The notes: generated by a model from the letters alone, not told the origin. Positions 48,031-59,615 are shown, numbered from the stretch's first letter. The stretch: DNA of 64,000 bases from Nageia nagi (GCA_050084985.1 JBITNC010000001.1:202678001-202742000), one strand, 5' to 3'. A program made the numbers and translations.

Positions 48031-49159
48031 GACAGGAGTTGAGTGTGAGATAGGAGACACTTCCAAAGAAGGAAGGCCTCTTGTATGCAGAGAGCTAGAA
48101 ACTGTTGGTCAAAATACTAGAAGAAGGTAGACAACGAGTTGTGCAAGTCATGGGAGAGATAGTGATATTGACCTTGGAACTCATAGTAAATTGAGAACCG
48201 AAAGTTAAAGTGGTCTTTGGATTTAGTCTCAAGCGAGCACAAATGGCAAACTCGCAAGTGACAAACTAGGTGGTGATCTGTCCCGATCCTCAACTGATGT
48301 GAGCAAACCTCGAACTGTCCAAAAAAACATCTTCAATCCAAGAGGTAGGTGCAAGTTGATGTACCCGAAGAGGGAGGATCAACCTTATATCAATCTTGAT
48401 GAAATGTTGAGAATAGGGAGCCAACTTGGGCATGAGGGGCTATTGGGGAGTGACTCAAATGGTCAAAGGCCTTGTAGATTGTCTCCTAATTCAATGTCAG
48501 TGAGTCCATTAGGGATCTACACGAACCCCCATGGGGCGTAGGTAGCTTGTCATGAGAGAAGCCAAAACATTGTAGTGACTCAAAAGATATTAGAAAAATA
48601 GCACCAATAGTAACCTTGAGCATCTTGGTCCATCAATGAAGCCAAGTCCTTAGATGGATGTCTATTTGCATCCCCTTCAACATCTGCTAGACAATGCAAA
48701 CGACGAAGAAAAAGGACCAATGATGTAGTGCCCTGCACCTGAAGAGGTTGGTAGAACTTTGCAAGCATGTAAGGTAGGGAACCGTCCTCTTGCTCCGAAT
48801 AGAGCAAGATAATGTATTGACTCGGATCCTCTCTACTATGGCCCAATCTATTGCCCTCAAGCTAGGCCCCCAAACGACCTCCCCATATAGCTCTATGGGG
48901 GTAACCATGGTCTAGAAAAGCTAAAGTTTCGATAAGATGTCCTAAAAAATGCCTTGCCTCTCAAGTGTAGAGACCATTGTGTAACCTCTACTTACTCCAG
49001 GTAGGGTTCTTGCCCTCGTGGAGAATCTAGGTCCAAAAAAGAGCACTCCAAGGTAAATGTAGGAGGTGGTGGTCTCCACAACACAATCACAAAAAGTGAT
49101 TTAAGTCCAATCCATCATGGTCTAGGAAACATTGAAGGCTAAGACCTTAGTTTTGCTAA

Positions 49160-49288
49160 GGTTCATCACTAGCTCTTGCCTAGTGATAAAAGAGTCTAAT
49201 AAGGTTCACCATTAGCTCTTGCCTAATGCTAAACGAGTCTAATATGATTCACCACTAGCTCTTGCCTAGTGCTAAAAGAGTCTAAGGC
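49160..49288. repeat. 43-bp tandem triplication inside LINE RT
   Basis: GGTTCA(T/C)CA(C/T)TAGCTCTTGCC starts at 49160, 49203 and 49246, an exact 43-bp period. It lies just downstream (sense direction) of the FVDD catalytic box. Because 43 is not a multiple of three, the extra copies shift the frame and must have arisen after the LINE copy died. Confidence 0.9.
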
Positions 49289-50656
49289 ATAAATCAAACC
49301 CTATAGATCCTCAGTTGTGTGAGAAAGTAGAACAATGTCATCGACAAAAAGGAGGATGGGAACCCAGCTACCATGAAGGAGGCAACCTATCTTGGGATTC
49401 ATGATCTCTAGAATGAAGGACTCCAACTCATCAATGTAAAAACCAAAGGGAGTTGAGGAGAATAGGCAATCCTGTTTTTCCCCAATCGTGTTGCGAATGC
49501 TCTTTGAGAGGCCCTATGCAGTGCGAAACTGGACTGAAAGGGTCTCATAAAGAGTTTGTCAAGCCAATCTCAAGGACTCCCAATCCCCAAAGTCTATCCA
49601 TCAGTTTGTATCGAGGAATTGTGTCGAAGGCCTTCTTGAACTCCATAAAGAAGCAAGAAATTGGGAATATTTGAAACGTGGCCTTCTCAATGGTCGCTCT
49701 AAAAGTGAAGATGTGATTTGTTGTGCAATAATGCCTAGAAAACCCATCTATCCTCTTGGTTTGAACCCTTTAACATCAACCATTTGTGAGATGTAATCCT
49801 CTAGAATAGTGGCATATAGCTTGGACAAGGTAAGACCAATCATGATGGTGTGGTAGTTGCTCGGTTCATCAGGATCTCTAGATTTGAAGATAGGATGGAT
49901 TATATTTGAGAACTAGGAGAAGCAAGAGTAGATGACATTGGTGAAGAGCTTGGAGAGGAAGGAGGGAGGGTGAACTTGGTATGCTTAAGGAATTCAGCTT
50001 GGAGGTTCTCAATCTAAAGCTCTTCTTGAATTAAGTTTTTGAATTGCATTGTGGATGAGTGGAGGAGAGAAGTCTACAGTGGGAGGACATGAGAAAAGGA
50101 GAGATGGGCTTTGGTTTTGTACACTGTAGAGATGAGAAGCATAATCTATCCAAGCATAAAGGGTAATGGAGCTCGAGTTATGTTTTTTTTGTAAATTAGG
50201 GTGCCAGAAAGATTTGGGATTGGTGTGAAGCTAAAAAATGACCTCTAATCTCCTCTTGGCTAAGAAGTGATGTTTCTTAGTTCACAAGAGGCATCAAGAA
50301 GATCAATGAAGGGAGGAAGTGAAAGAAGAGGAAGGACCAAGTACAATGGCTCACTTGAGGTGACAATGAGGAGGGCTAATTTGTGGGGAAAGGCATAAAA
50401 GGTTCTAGGATGGAGAGAATCAAGGAGAAAGAGGGCTTAGGAATCAACAAAGGGAAGAGAATGCATTTCAAGAAGCCTTTTTTCATGATGTTATTACATA
50501 GAGAAGCATGGTCTAAGTCAAAGTGGATGGTCATGCAGGGGGAGGTAAGATTGGGGAGGGAGATAGGGAGAATGATGGTAGATGACCCAACAAGGAGAAG
50601 GTTAGTTGGGCATGATCTGCAAGGGGGAGACGAGGGGTGATATGGAAAGACTAGAG

Positions 50657-51746
50657 TGAAATATCCCAAATACTTTTCCAACAAATTAGAGTATAAACTC
50701 ATATTTATACGCATAAACTCAGATCTGTAATTCTCCAATATTTTAGCTACAGATCCTAAGAATAACAGAGATCCCAGCCTTTAATACAAGTAACAGAATT
50801 CTGATTTAATAACAGAAGTGTAATGACAATCAAAACGCATCAACAAGGCAAGAGAATCATTCAATTAAGAGCTCATTACAAGAAAATCAAATATGTAACC
50901 AATATTCTCAAATATGCAAGATAATAAGACTGCAATTTCTGTAACACAATTGTAACTTTCTGTAACAAGTGCTAGGGCATCCAAAATATAAGACAAAAAC
51001 TCCAAAATATCTCACAATTCTTCAAGTGCAGACTTCTATGTTTGTTGGGCACGCACATCCCTAGGCCAAAGAAGGAAGAGAAAGGCACATCCCTAACTCA
51101 AATATGCAAAGAAGAATAATTGCTTGATTATGTTGAAAGTCGGAAGTCTCCAAGAAGCTCCAATGCAAACCCTAGGTTGATTTTCCCTCCAAGATGCTCC
51201 AATGCCACTCCTGAGGTTTTGGGCGCATCCCTAGACCTTAGAAGGTTGAGAAGAGCACAACCATAACTTAAAAGATCAAAGATCGAAGCTCTTCAAGCAT
51301 CTCCAGAAGTGGTGAGCTCATCCTGCCTTTATATGTGATCAAAAATCATAAAAATGCATAATTTCATGATATGGCCAACTTTTTCCTAGGAGAAAACATC
51401 ATCACCATGTTTGACCTGGTCCAGAGCTCAATTATGATACAAAGGGGGTCGTGTGACCACTCGTTTTGTATGTACTCGACAAGATATATCCAATCGTGAA
51501 GTTCTTACATCATTTAAAGATCGTGGGAGTAGAAATTACACATAATTACATCAAAGGGTGTGTGACAACACCAAAAATATATCAAAGGCATGTGGCAATG
51601 CCAAAAGTACCAAAATAACTCCTAAATACTCCTAAGTGCTAGAAAATTACAATGAAGAGAAACTAAGTGCTATAAAATCACAAAGAAAAGGATGTCCCAC
51701 TCCCAATGGCAAGAATTAGTGAGATGCCAAAATTGGGGACATTACA
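50657..51746 (-). mobile_element. Solo LTR inserted in the LINE
   Basis: It starts TGAAATATCCC and ends GGGGACATTACA, 1090 bp, with a perfect 5-bp TSD TAGAG at 50652-50656 and 51747-51751. Its right end matches the inner LTR at 3199-4255 (GAGATGCCAAAAT(T/A)GG). A minus-strand TATA-like ACATATAAAGG near 51338 suggests minus-strand sense. It separates the LINE endonuclease from its RT. Confidence 0.88.
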
Positions 51747-52445
51747 TAGAGGTGAGGAAAGAGGAAAGAACTGGAAAGGATGTGGTCGACACTAGAACAA
51801 CCTGAATGAAAGAAGCAAGGATGGCATCAAGATTGGGAAAACCAAGCAATACCACTCAAGATAAGAATGTCATGGGCCTCGTCGAGTTTAAGAAGAAATC
51901 TGCCAAAGCTTGAGGGGGGCATGGAGTCTATCGAATCTCTCTGAAATTGGAAGACTCAATCTAGTGCTTAGAGATAAAGAAGATCAATACTCTTGTCAAA
52001 GTATAGTGTTTGTAGATACCCTGCCTTGTCGTTGAAGTCACTCATAAGCATAATTTCACCCTATATAAAATATCTAGTAATCTTTCGAAAGAGGTTGAGG
52101 TATGGAGACTCTCCTGAACCATGAATGACATAACACAAAATTTTTGGTGGGAAGTAGCATCCAGCAACATAAACTCTCCCAAGAGGTGGGGCTCTCACAA
52201 GGGAGATCCAAATGTATCGTGCATGGGTATCAATACCCTCCACAAGAATCCTAGGGAGTAAATAATTGTTGACCAAGAAGGCCATTCCTAATCTACGACC
52301 ACTACTACCTGGTCAAGTTGGAGTCCTATAAGTAGAGATCCAAAGATAACATGTGAAAGAGGGGCGCCCCTTAACAAAGCTCTCATGCATCTTAGTGAAA
52401 AGTATCAAGTTTGTCTAGTGGATGATGTTGCAAACTAATCCTAGG

Positions 52446-53674
52446 GATGACCAAAGCATACCTTATACTTCCAAATTGAGATTAAGAGATTTGAAAGGGA
52501 ATCATACAAGCATCATTTGGTAGTTGATCAAAAGAATGTAGTGGGGCAAGGTCTAGAACACCCTACAGGAGGTGTCTCTTTGATCTAGACATGGTAATTC
52601 CAAATGATAGCATAGTTACCTAATCTCATCACCTCCTACACCTCTTTCCTAGCAGAAAAGAGCTCTTGGAATTGCATGCAAGTAAGATCCTAATCAACAA
52701 AGATGTAGTTTGAGAGGGAGGGAGGACCTTCTTGGCCCTAAGGATGGAGATCCTACGCTCTTGTGTGCAAGCGAACACTCAAAGACAAGTAATGGGCAAT
52801 CCATACTCTGTTGATAAGTGTCCCAAGTGAGTTCAAAGTATCATGGATGAAGTGGAGAACTTTCTCAATAGGATTGTTTCCAAGAGTCGAACCTCGAATG
52901 CACAGGTTGAGGGCCTTCAATTGTCAACATCGTTCCTCATTGAACTTCTCTTGACCACAGTTACAATAAGGGGTGTCAGTATGGCTCCAAACCACATTAT
53001 CCCATGAACCTTGTCCCTATATTTTCTCAACAAGCGATGTATGCAATTCCTTGTTAAAAAGGAGTTCCCCTAGAATAGAGGAAAGCTCCTAAAAAGTGTT
53101 AAGAGGGGTCTTGGAAGAGAGTTCTAGATAAAGAGTAAACAAATCAATAGTAAGAGAGGAAACAAAGGAGAAGTAGGTATCCATATTCCTGATATGTTCA
53201 TCTTGGGTTGTTAATTACAACTACATCTCACGCATAAAGACATACTGCTTAGAGGTGATAGAGATGAGGAAGGCAACCTATCCTAAAAGGCTTTGATTCA
53301 TTGTTTCCAATTGAATAATGCACCAGTTAAGTGTGTGTTATCGAAATTTAAGGATAGATGAATTTCTTGAAATTGTGGGACAGCACAAAGGTGATGTACC
53401 TAGGAAATGGGGGACAATCCCATTTTTAAGATGAAGTTCTTTGTTACCCTACGTGACTATTCTTTTGACTATTTTTTTGTGGAATTCTACATTGTTTTGA
53501 TCTTTAATTATCAACTGCCCCACATCATTTTGTCCTATGATTTTCATTTTTTCTATCTATACACGAACTATCATTGCTCTATCTTTGATTGTCTATCAAT
53601 GTTCTGTGCAAAGGCTTATGGGCTCCATGATCTATGAGTGGGGAACAAAGTGCAAAGGGTTCATTCCCAGGTTG
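52446..53674. other. Possible 5' part of the LINE
   Basis: No domain recognised. It continues the minus-strand LINE upstream of the endonuclease and may hold its ORF1 or leader, but no zinc finger or RNA-binding motif was seen. It ends at the LARD LTR. Confidence 0.3.
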
Positions 53675-54680
53675 TGTAATATCCCAAATAAATTCTAGCT
53701 TTATAAATATTACATTTTTTATATCTAGTATGTGTTGTGCCTTTAAGAAAGGGATGTCCACCCTTGAAAGGAATTTAATGCGTTTTTAGCAAGATTTGCT
53801 AAGTCTATATGTTCGTATAGCTTGGTATGGTTAGTTTGGTGTGTAGACATGTGTTATATGTTAAGTCTAAGTGTATTTAATTACCTCAACAAATGTAAAT
53901 CCAAAAATCACAGTTTCCAAGACTGTTTTGAGGATAAGATTTGAGTCATCATGATAAGATCTAATCTCCACCCTTCATTCTTTCAAGATCAAATCCAAGG
54001 GTTGGAATATGTATGTATGTTGAGATCACTTAAGGTTTGATGATATTTGACCTCCACCCTCCATGCTTGTGAAGATCAATGGCTAGGACTTATTCTCCCA
54101 TTGAGTTGTGTTATTAAAGAAGTTAGGGCTTCATTTTCAAATCAATTTTTGGAGATATTGGTAATTGGGAGAGCTTTGCTCTTTTGGGCTCTTGCATTAT
54201 GCTGCATGAGATTATTGGGGTTCCCTTTGGAGAGATCCATTGGAGGCCTGAGGGGCAAACCTAGAGCTATCTACCCATTGAAGAGGCAGATCCATCCAGG
54301 GTTTGCATGTGTGCATCCATTGTTGAGATAGGAGGTTCTGAAGACTATGTTGGCATCAAATTAGAGGGTTTGGAACCCTAGTTTGCAACATCAGCCAGTT
54401 GGAGATTTTAGAGAGGTTTTGTGCATGTTTCAGATTTGCTCTATCTCCAAGGAGGATAGCCAGCTTTTGGGTATTTTCACTTTCACAATCGAGGGTTGAT
54501 TTGGATATTTTGGGGACTGATTTATGTATTGCCACTTGCAGCAAAATTGAATAAAATATATGTGGCTAGGTCTAATAAATTGAAGCAGATCTGATTTCAA
54601 TTTGAATATAACAGAATTTTATTGAAGAGATTTATAATATTTTCAGTTAGGGTTTGCAGTTTTAATTTGGGAATCTTACA
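53675..54680 (+). mobile_element. 5' LTR of a LARD-like element
   Basis: It starts TGTAATATCCC and ends GAATCTTACA, 1006 bp, directly followed by a primer-binding site. It matches the 3' copy at 56562-57120 closely (for example CAAGATTTGCTAAGTCTATA and CACAGTTTCCAAGACTG blocks) and the reverse copy at 40887-41936. The left flank GGTTG (53670-53674) is the candidate TSD. Confidence 0.85.
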
Positions 54681-54681
54681 G

Positions 54682-54695
54682 TGGTATCAGAGACT
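54682..54695 (+). promoter_or_regulatory. Primer-binding site (initiator Met tRNA type)
   Basis: TGGTATCAGAGACT lies one base after the LTR end. The first 11 bases match the TGGTATCAGAG core of initiator-Met-tRNA primer sites of plant LTR elements. Confidence 0.9.
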
Positions 54696-54750
54696 AGATC
54701 CTACCATCCTGTGGAGATCTAGTTGAGAAGAGTGTAGAGGTGTTTGAGAG

Positions 54751-54867
54751 ATGGATTTTGAGAAGGAAATGGAAGCTATGATAAAAAGGATGGATAAGAT
54801 AATAAAGATGGATCCCATGTATGTTACCATGGAGGAAATGGATGCATGGTATCAAAATACATGGTGA
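54751..54867 (+). CDS. Short gag-like leader ORF of the LARD
   Basis: A 38-aa frame MDFEKEMEAMIKRMDKIIKM then DPMYVTMEEMDAWYQ ending in a TGA. It is charged and helical. A frame at 54846-55070 (KANGDWRPPTIRSRPEPTRS and a repeated TLG-PRSVH) may have continued it before a frameshift. It is in the position of gag but has no gag motif. Confidence 0.4.
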   Translation: MDFEKEMEAMIKRMDKIIKMDPMYVTMEEMDAWYQNTW

Positions 54868-55109
54868 TGTTTGAAACATTTAGGAGGCATGTGACGTTTC
54901 AGCAATATTATAGGGGAAAGAAGGCGAATGGAGATTGGAGGCCACCTACAATAAGATCTAGACCTGAACCAACTAGATCTACACTTGGGACACCTAGATC
55001 TGTGCATGAAGAACCTACATCTACACTTGGGGAGCCTAGATCTGTACATAAAGCATTGGAGCAGAAGTAAGAGGACGAAAAGAATGAAGAAGCATACCAA
55101 AAAAGTGTC

Positions 55110-55976
55110 ATGGAAATGGTTGATCTGCATCTTGGAGACAAATCAAAAATTGTTGATGAAGGAAACCCCTTGCCACATGAAGTATGCATAGTAATGTCCC
55201 AAGATGTTCTTTATGAAGATAATAACACTATTAGCATGAATACACTTGACAAAATTGTAGATAAAGATGAGCATAACGAAGGTGTTAATGAAGATTCCAA
55301 GATCATTAGTCTCCTTGATGACATTAGTGGGGTTGATACAAATAATGACATATTGACTGCTGCACTTGGTAAGAATGAAGGGACTGTCAATGTCATGCAT
55401 TGGACTGCATTTCCTATATATTTTGGGAATACATTTGTGACAACTCTTGGAGGCAAAACGTTGGCAGATCTTGTGACAAAGAAAGGGACTGTTACTAGGC
55501 TATGTGAGACTTTCTTTGGATCACCAAGGGTTGTATTTGACAATATAATGCCTACTGCATTTTGCAAGAAAGAAGAGGCTGCTGTTGTCCAACTTAAGAC
55601 TGCAATTTCGATGATGTTTATGGGTGTTGATGAGGTTGGAACAATATTGACACAAGGGATGACTCTCGCCACAATTCTGAAGGCTGATTTAGGGGCTGTT
55701 GTTTACCTATCATTGGAGATTCCATGGACAGATTTTGAGATTGCATTTGTGCCAATTTTGGGGGACAATATGTTGACAGTTTTGGCATTGAATGGAAAGG
55801 CTGATGACATGATGTGCAAGACTATTTTTGGGATGTTGGAGGTTGCGATTTACATCAGACCTGAGTTTCACTTATTTGCTAAAACTCCAGTTTTTGCTGG
55901 TCTTGTGTTTGGGCTGAGTTTGCACATCACAGGAGGATTCAGGAGTCATTTTCCATGGTGTTTGGGACTCTTTTGA
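55110..55976 (+). CDS. Unknown 288-aa ORF inside LARD-like element
   Basis: An open frame starting MEMVDLHLGDKSKIVDEGN and ending LGLF. After an acidic first 80 residues it is hydrophobic, with loosely repeated units (AFPIYFGNTFVTTLGGKTLA; TAISMMFMGVDEVGTILTQG; AIYIRPEFHLFAKTPVFAG). The DNA below it (55976-56400) continues the same degenerate repeat text (GGCTGCATT, GACTG, GATGAGG) without an open frame. No protease, RT, integrase or gag motif is visible. It may be an accidental open frame in a repetitive non-autonomous element. Confidence 0.35.
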   Translation: MEMVDLHLGDKSKIVDEGNPLPHEVCIVMSQDVLYEDNNTISMNTLDKIVDKDEHNEGVNEDSKIISLLDDISGVDTNNDILTAALGKNEGTVNVMHWTAFPIYFGNTFVTTLGGKTLADLVTKKGTVTRLCETFFGSPRVVFDNIMPTAFCKKEEAAVVQLKTAISMMFMGVDEVGTILTQGMTLATILKADLGAVVYLSLEIPWTDFEIAFVPILGDNMLTVLALNGKADDMMCKTIFGMLEVAIYIRPEFHLFAKTPVFAGLVFGLSLHITGGFRSHFPWCLGLF

Positions 55977-56547
55977 AGTCATTAGGGGCTGCATTTGATG
56001 ACAGGACTGCATTCTCAATCAAAATTGATGCTGCCATTTTGGCCATACTTGAGGCAACCTTCCTGATAGAAATTGAGGCTGCAATACTGATGATATTGGC
56101 TGCATTACTACTGATGAGGACTTCAATTTTGGCCACATTCGAGAAAGATTTTCTAATAAAGTTTGAAGTCACAATATGGTGTTTTGGACTGTTACCTTGC
56201 TGATTTTGAGGACTGTTATTTTGACTGTATTTTGGACAATAGATGTATTGAGAACAACAGTATATTCCATGATATTTAGGGTTGCATTCTTGGCAACATT
56301 TGGGGTTATGATTGTGAAGATAGTCAGGGCTGCAATGAGGACTTTGTGGGCTGCACCGCCGTCACCTTGGATGGCGATCTTAATGATGTTTCCTGTTGAT
56401 CTTCTGAACACAGCAGAAAATTTTAATGCTCATATTCAGCCTATTGTTGAAACCGGAGAGAAGCAGTTGGTAAGCAAGACTATTTCTAAATGCTCAGTGG
56501 AAGAGATTACTAGATGCAGTATAAATTGCTTGAGGACAAGCAATTTT

Positions 56548-56561
56548 GGGAGGGGTGGTAT
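56548..56561 (+). promoter_or_regulatory. Polypurine tract before 3' LTR
   Basis: GGGAGGGGTGGTAT lies directly upstream of the 3' LTR start (TGTAATGTCCC at 56562), as expected for the plus-strand primer of an LTR retrotransposon. Confidence 0.8.
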
Positions 56562-57120
56562 TGTAATGTCCCAAATAAATTCTAGCTTTATAAATATTAC
56601 ATTTTTATATATAGTATGTGTTGTGAGCCTATAGGAGAGGGGTATCCACCCTTGAAAGGAGTTTAGTGTGTTTTTAGCAAGATTTGCTAAGTCTATACGT
56701 TAGTATGGCTTGGTATGGTTAGTTTTGTGCGTAGGTATGTGTTAAATGTTAAATCTAGGTGTATTTAATTACCTCAACAAATGTAAATCCGAAAATCACA
56801 GTTTCCAAGACTGTTTTGAGGATAAGATTTGAGTCATCATGATAAGATCTAATCTCCACCCTTCATTCTTTCAAGATCAAATCCAAGGGTTGGAATATGT
56901 ATGTACGTTGAGATCACTTAAGGTTTGATGATATTTGATCTCCACCCTCCATGCTTGTGAAGATCAATGGCTAGGACTTATTCTCTCATTGAGTTATGTT
57001 ACTAAAGAAGTTAGGCCTTCATTTACAAGGGATCTTTTTGGAGAATTTGGAAATTGGGAGAGTTTTGCTCTTTTGGGCTCTTGCATTCTACTATAGGAGA
57101 TTATTGGGGTTCCCTTTGGA
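56562..57120 (+). mobile_element. Truncated 3' LTR of the LARD
   Basis: It matches 53675 onwards until GGTTCCCTTTGGA, where it stops after about 559 bp. The remaining 0.45 kb of LTR is missing and gag-derived sequence follows directly. With the PBS and PPT it defines a non-autonomous element of about 3.4 kb. Confidence 0.8.
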
Positions 57121-57307
57121 CCCTTGAGGAAAGCTGCAGTTATACCATCTGTTTCTCTTCTTGGTCCCAGCTTGAAGCTTTTAAAAGAGCAGGAAAAAAG
57201 AAAAAGAAAATTCAAAATACCACAATGAAGAAGAATAAGAAAAACAACTCAAGTCGTTGATGAAAAAACAAATGGTCACTAGCATAGGGAAGATAAAATG
57301 ATCAAAC

Positions 57308-57449
57308 GGCCCTCCTTCTAGCGCCAATATATGTTGGGAAGGAAACCTTTCCTCTTACTCGACGATCGCCCATACGATCAAGACAGGAAAGCAAACCAAC
57401 ATGTAGCTATTTGAGTAAAATGAAGGGTTTAACGCATGTCCTCAATGTA
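57308..57449 (-). mobile_element. Tat-type PBS and LTR end fragment
   Basis: The minus strand holds the end of an LTR (...CCCAACA, ending at 57332), 3 nt, then TTGGCGCTAGAAGGAGGGCC (57309-57328), which resembles the primer-binding sites starting TGGCGC of Tat/Athila elements. The terminus matches the LTR at 7260 (TGTTGGGA(T/A)GGAAACCTTTCCT). Only about 115 bp of LTR remain before the palindrome arm. Confidence 0.65.
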
Positions 57450-58253
57450 GCTTCTCTCCTGAGGAAAGCTACAATTATACCATCAAGTGCGTTGAGGTAC
57501 ATTTTTAGTACACCATTTGCATCAACTTTATAAGGATCCATGAGCTTAGAGTATGCTCTCTAAAATCTATAATTAAACATGCGAAGCGGCTCATGGGGTT
57601 GTTGTTTGGTTGTGGCAAGTTGATTGTACAAAGTACTTGGGTCGATGGGCACATTGAATTGATTCAAAAATGATTCTTCAAGTTTTCTCCATGAAGTGGT
57701 TGACCCTTCTGGTAAACTAGCATACCACATAGTAGCTATGTTGTCTAGAGTATTTGGGAACATACAGCAAACCACATCTAGCCTTCCTATGCCATCTTTA
57801 TACATGTGAATATGCTCTTCTGCCGTTACTCGTCCATCATGTATGAATTTAGGCAGGTATCTATCCAGATACTTAGGGCATTGATGTGCCTGTCTTGCAA
57901 TATTGATTGGTCTTCCCACTAACCATGTTGAAGTTGCTGCCATTGGGATATTCTGATTCTGATTTGCAAATTGAACAACTGGTGGCACAACCGATTGGGC
58001 TATTGATTGCACAACTGATTGAATGATACTCGAGGTAATAATCAATGGTTTAACAATTGCTCTTAGGGAAGTACGCTGCATTGGTGGAGTATTGGACCCT
58101 TCTAAGTTGAATTCGGATACTGAGCTTCTTGGAGTTTGATCCATCTCTCTATTCAACTCCCTTTTAATCGCCTCTGCTGCAAATGGTGTACTAAAAATGT
58201 ACCTCAACGCACTTGATGGTATAACTGCAGCTTTCCTCAGGAGAGAAGCTACA
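57446..58253. repeat. Inverted repeat, 75-bp arms, 658-bp loop
   Basis: 57446-57520 and 58179-58253 are reverse complements with about two mismatches (one arm ATTGTAGC, the other ACTGCAGC). Both arms encode the same gag segment (LKMYLNALDGI). The loop holds the upstream gag part on the minus strand, while gag downstream of the right arm runs on the plus strand. Confidence 0.88.
57560..58207 (-). pseudogene. Tat gag N-terminal and capsid part (inverted)
   Basis: A 215-aa minus-strand frame with YLPKFIHDGRVTAEEHIHMY, CCMFPNTLDNIATMWYASL, TTSWRKLEESFLNQFNVPID and TKQQPHEPLRMFNYRF. It is a relative of the gag at 23690-24394 (CNMFPTTFDEHASLWYDNL). It is inverted relative to the rest of gag, which continues on the plus strand at 58197. 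Confidence 0.85.
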
Positions 58254-59467
58254 GTAACTACTTTGCCACTTGCTTATTTAGAGGTGTTGAAGATTGAACG
58301 AGAGCTCAATCAACAAAGAGTCAATGAAATGAATGCAAACACCATGCCATCCATTCATCCATTTAACACCTATACTCAAAACTCAAGCTTTCAATCTGTC
58401 CACATTTCCACTCAACCCACAAGCATTAGCAATTGATCCTAGTACTGCTATTGGTCCTATCGCACCACAAACTAGCTCTTTCTTGAATAACCCATTCATG
58501 AACCCCAATCTGACGTTGACAAATCCACAAACCAACGATGCTTCTTTCATACCATCATTCTTAAATCCAATCCCTCAAGTTGCGAATACCAATGCCAATA
58601 TCGCAAGTTCTGCAGGAACACCTAATGGATTCATGGAGATTCAGAAATTTGAAGAACTCCAAAGAATGATGCAAAAGATGAGCAATGATATGACACAGTT
58701 GAAGTTAAATCAAGGTGAGCAATACCGTCAGCATGACCAAGGCCAGAATTATCAAATCAATCGAGGCCAAGGTTATCAAAATGATAGAGATCAAAATTAT
58801 CAGAATGAAAGACCAAGGAACAACAACCTCCCAAGGCCAAACAGAAATAGGAATATAGGCCCAAACAATGGTGGTATGCCCAATCTAGTGGTCAACAATA
58901 ATAACAATCAAGTGACCAACATTGATTTGTCAGGAATAGGATTATCCAATTGGTGTAGAGTGCACTCTACAAACTCACATGGAGAAACCGAATGTCCTGA
59001 ATTCAAAGCAACAATGAACGTTTTTCAACTTGAAATCCAAAGTATGGACATGACACCAAACAATGAACCAAGCATACCTCAAGGTGATTCCAATCCAGTT
59101 TTGATAGCTGAAATGTTCGATGAAAGAGATGATCAGGAAGATAATCAAATAGCAAACGATGAGGTCATGCTTCAAGACCACTCTTTGATGAAGAAGTTCA
59201 GGCAATTCAACAAGTAACTCAAGGCCAACGTACCTATAATTTTCGGCCAAGTGTGAACAAAGAACCTGTAACTTCATCACATCCTCCGAACAGTACTCAA
59301 ATTCCACCTAATACAACTTCACCAGTCAATCCTCCTCCGCCATCACATGTGCAACAACCTTTGTTGAAACTCGTGCAAAACGTACAACCACCTGTACTAA
59401 TACCCCATCAAGCACAATTTCAAAAAGGAGAGGTGATGAGCAGTTTATTGCATCCCAAATTCCACTA
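58197..59467 (+). pseudogene. Tat gag C-terminal part
   Basis: Frames 58197-58436 and 58333-59217 read IERELNQQRVNEMN, then a helix (LQRMMQKMSNDMTQLKLNQG), a QNYQN/RDQN-rich basic tract and a knuckle CRVHSTNSHGETEC, followed by an acidic tail. The 294-aa frame is still open, and the Pro-rich linker goes on to 59467. It is more intact than the copy at 21.3-22.4 kb. Confidence 0.8.
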
Positions 59468-59615
59468 GGGCTGTCACTACCCTCCCTCTAGTGATCCTTT
59501 CACCTGTTATTGTGAAGGGACCAGTTAACTCATGGAGCTGGTACACTCAACACTCAGGATAATTTTAGTTTCCTCTCACTAGTCTTTGGAAGACAACATC
59601 TCACTCCTTCATTTA

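Larger units (their letters stand above)
48030..52445 (-). pseudogene. LINE (non-LTR retrotransposon), endonuclease and RT, split
   Basis: Minus strand, downward. The APE-type endonuclease at 52440-51750 holds QTNLILFTKMHESF, GMAFLVNNYLLPRILVEG, RVYVAGCYFPP and the GDFNA-like SDFNDKAG. After a solo LTR comes the RT at about 49.9-48.6 kb: FKKAFDTIPRYKLMDRLWGL, QDCLFSSTPFGFYIDELES, and the catalytic box PILLFVDDIVLLSHTTED. A tail domain follows (VVWGPSLRAIDWAIVERIRV). The C-terminal zinc-knuckle domain is at 48290-48040 (RVCHLCSLETKSKDHF). Many frameshifts and stops. The catalytic Asp pair is still present. Endonuclease and RT together drive target-primed copying in active LINEs. Confidence 0.85.

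Noticed and set aside
55143-55672. Minus-strand frames opposite the 288-aa ORF
   Set aside because: The plus strand carries the LTR, PBS and PPT orientation; the antisense frames are mirror effects of the repetitive DNA.
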